DNA of 64,000 nt. Source: Microbacteriaceae bacterium VKM Ac-2854. Lineage in GTDB: Bacteria; Actinomycetota; Actinomycetes; Actinomycetales; Microbacteriaceae. Below are positions 60,904 through 64,000 of the stretch, piece after piece. A program made the translations under genes and the position numbers. Position 1 is the first letter of the stretch; the number at the start of each line of letters is the position of its first letter. The DNA lies in NCBI GenBank assembly GCA_013205085.1, contig JABMLH010000003.1, positions 62,001 through 126,000 on the forward strand, given 5' to 3'. The notes below the pieces were generated by a model that made no database searches, was not told the origin of the DNA, and saw nothing but the letters and a program-made list of their open reading frames with translations.

Positions 60904-60917
60904 TAGCGGCTGAGTCC

Positions 60918-63728
<2,811 letters not shown>

Positions 63729-63839
63729 GTTCGCCCTCTCCTTCGCTGACACCGCTCTTGCGAGCACGTAATACGTCAATCATGGTTCTCGCGAACCGGC
63801 GACTGCTAGCAAGGCCAGCCTTACACCGGCGCGGAGAAG

Positions 63840-63857
63840 TATCTCGACGTCGAGATA
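63840..63857. promoter_or_regulatory. Perfect 18-base palindrome upstream of acnA
   Basis: TATCTCGACGTCGAGATA, fully symmetric, between the acnA start and the stop of the next gene. Its length and symmetry suit a dimeric regulator. I cannot assign the protein; it does not look like the AcnR site I know from corynebacteria. Confidence 0.6.
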
Positions 63858-63860
63858 ACT

Positions 63861-64000
63861 CTAGCGTGCCTGCGGCGTCTCGGTGGACGTCGCCTTCGCG
63901 TACAGCGAGCGCACCGTCAGCACGGTCAGCACCAGCAGCGGCGCGTAGAGCGGGATGCCGAGAACGAGCTTGAACGTGCCCAGCAGCGCCACGTCACCCG
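63861..64000 (-). CDS. C-terminal end of a membrane protein, possibly DUF3159
   Basis: The last 45 codons of a minus-strand gene cut by the window edge. They include a membrane helix (LYAPLLVLTVLTVRSLYAKA) after LLGTFKLVLGIP, then a short polar tail and TAG. In related actinobacteria a DUF3159 membrane protein gene often precedes acnA, and this tail would fit; that identification rests on gene order and is weak. Confidence 0.5.
   Translation of the reverse strand, partial: GDVALLGTFKLVLGIPLYAPLLVLTVLTVRSLYAKATSTETPQAR

Overview
The window is a GC-rich (about 70 % by eye), densely packed chromosomal segment. It looks like an actinomycete, most probably Micrococcales/Microbacteriaceae. The reasons are GTG/TTG starts, 4-base ATGA/GTGA gene overlaps, many leaderless-looking promoters, and actinobacterial families (DUF2510, DUF3000, DUF664-type DinB). 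The order DUF3000 - rnd - fadA - fadB - dxs - acnA also fits. I see no prophage, insertion sequence or CRISPR array. The family and genus assignment is inference from gene content and order, not from a marker gene.

Layout. 1-9480: an alanyl-tRNA-synthetase-like gene cut by the window edge, a Tat-exported phosphoesterase, an ECF sigma factor divergent from an NTF2-like gene, and a four-gene operon (GT4, alpha/alpha-barrel protein, GH130, GT4) in which every junction overlaps by 4 bases. 9841-14112: DinB-like protein, acyl-CoA synthetase, a MarR regulator divergent from a VOC protein with two palindromic operators, and an MDR oxidoreductase. 14177-23650: ABC1 kinase/PadR pair, a TolB-like/MFS/exported-protein operon, small membrane proteins, a second MFS transporter and a BrkB family membrane protein. 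23771-25908: GntR regulator with two 17-bp operators next to L-lactate dehydrogenase. 25945-30179: RibD-C protein/dihydropteroate-synthase-like pair, then metY divergent from luxS-MTA/SAH nucleosidase, a methyl-cycle and homocysteine block. 30185-33219: small protein, GMC oxidoreductase and GT2.

33479-34506 holds six tRNA genes: Gly-Cys-Val-Gly-Val on the minus strand and Val(CAC) on the plus strand. The set is bracketed by two near-identical terminator hairpins. 34593-38183: DUF429 protein, XRE regulator, lipoprotein, GntR/UTRA regulator and DUF1992 protein. 38193-42070: an agmatine-to-putrescine-to-aminobutanal block (agmatine deiminase, N-carbamoylputrescine amidase, amine oxidase) plus a 113-residue LysR stub. 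42198-46167: CitA/CitB-type two-component system divergent from a CitMHS citrate transporter. 46245-49530: solo PemK-like protein, ammonium transporter with a GlnR-type box upstream, and ZapE. 49736-51082: rhodanese plus SufE.

51083-64000: an intergenic repeat patch, an alpha/beta hydrolase divergent from DUF3000, RNase D, the beta-oxidation pair fadA-fadB, a RibD-like reductase, a 3 x 72-bp tandem repeat that runs into the end of dxs, then dxs, acnA and the tail of a membrane protein.

The most interesting signals are: (i) thirteen genes with a TANNNT box exactly 6-7 bases before the start codon, in three of which the upstream gene's TAG stop forms the first bases of that box; (ii) the overlapping GT4/GH130 operon; (iii) a divergent, possibly second AlaS; (iv) the LysR stub with a basic tail; (v) the 72-bp repeat made partly from the end of dxs; and (vi) several clean operators (MarR, GntR, GlnR-type, and an unassigned palindrome upstream of acnA).
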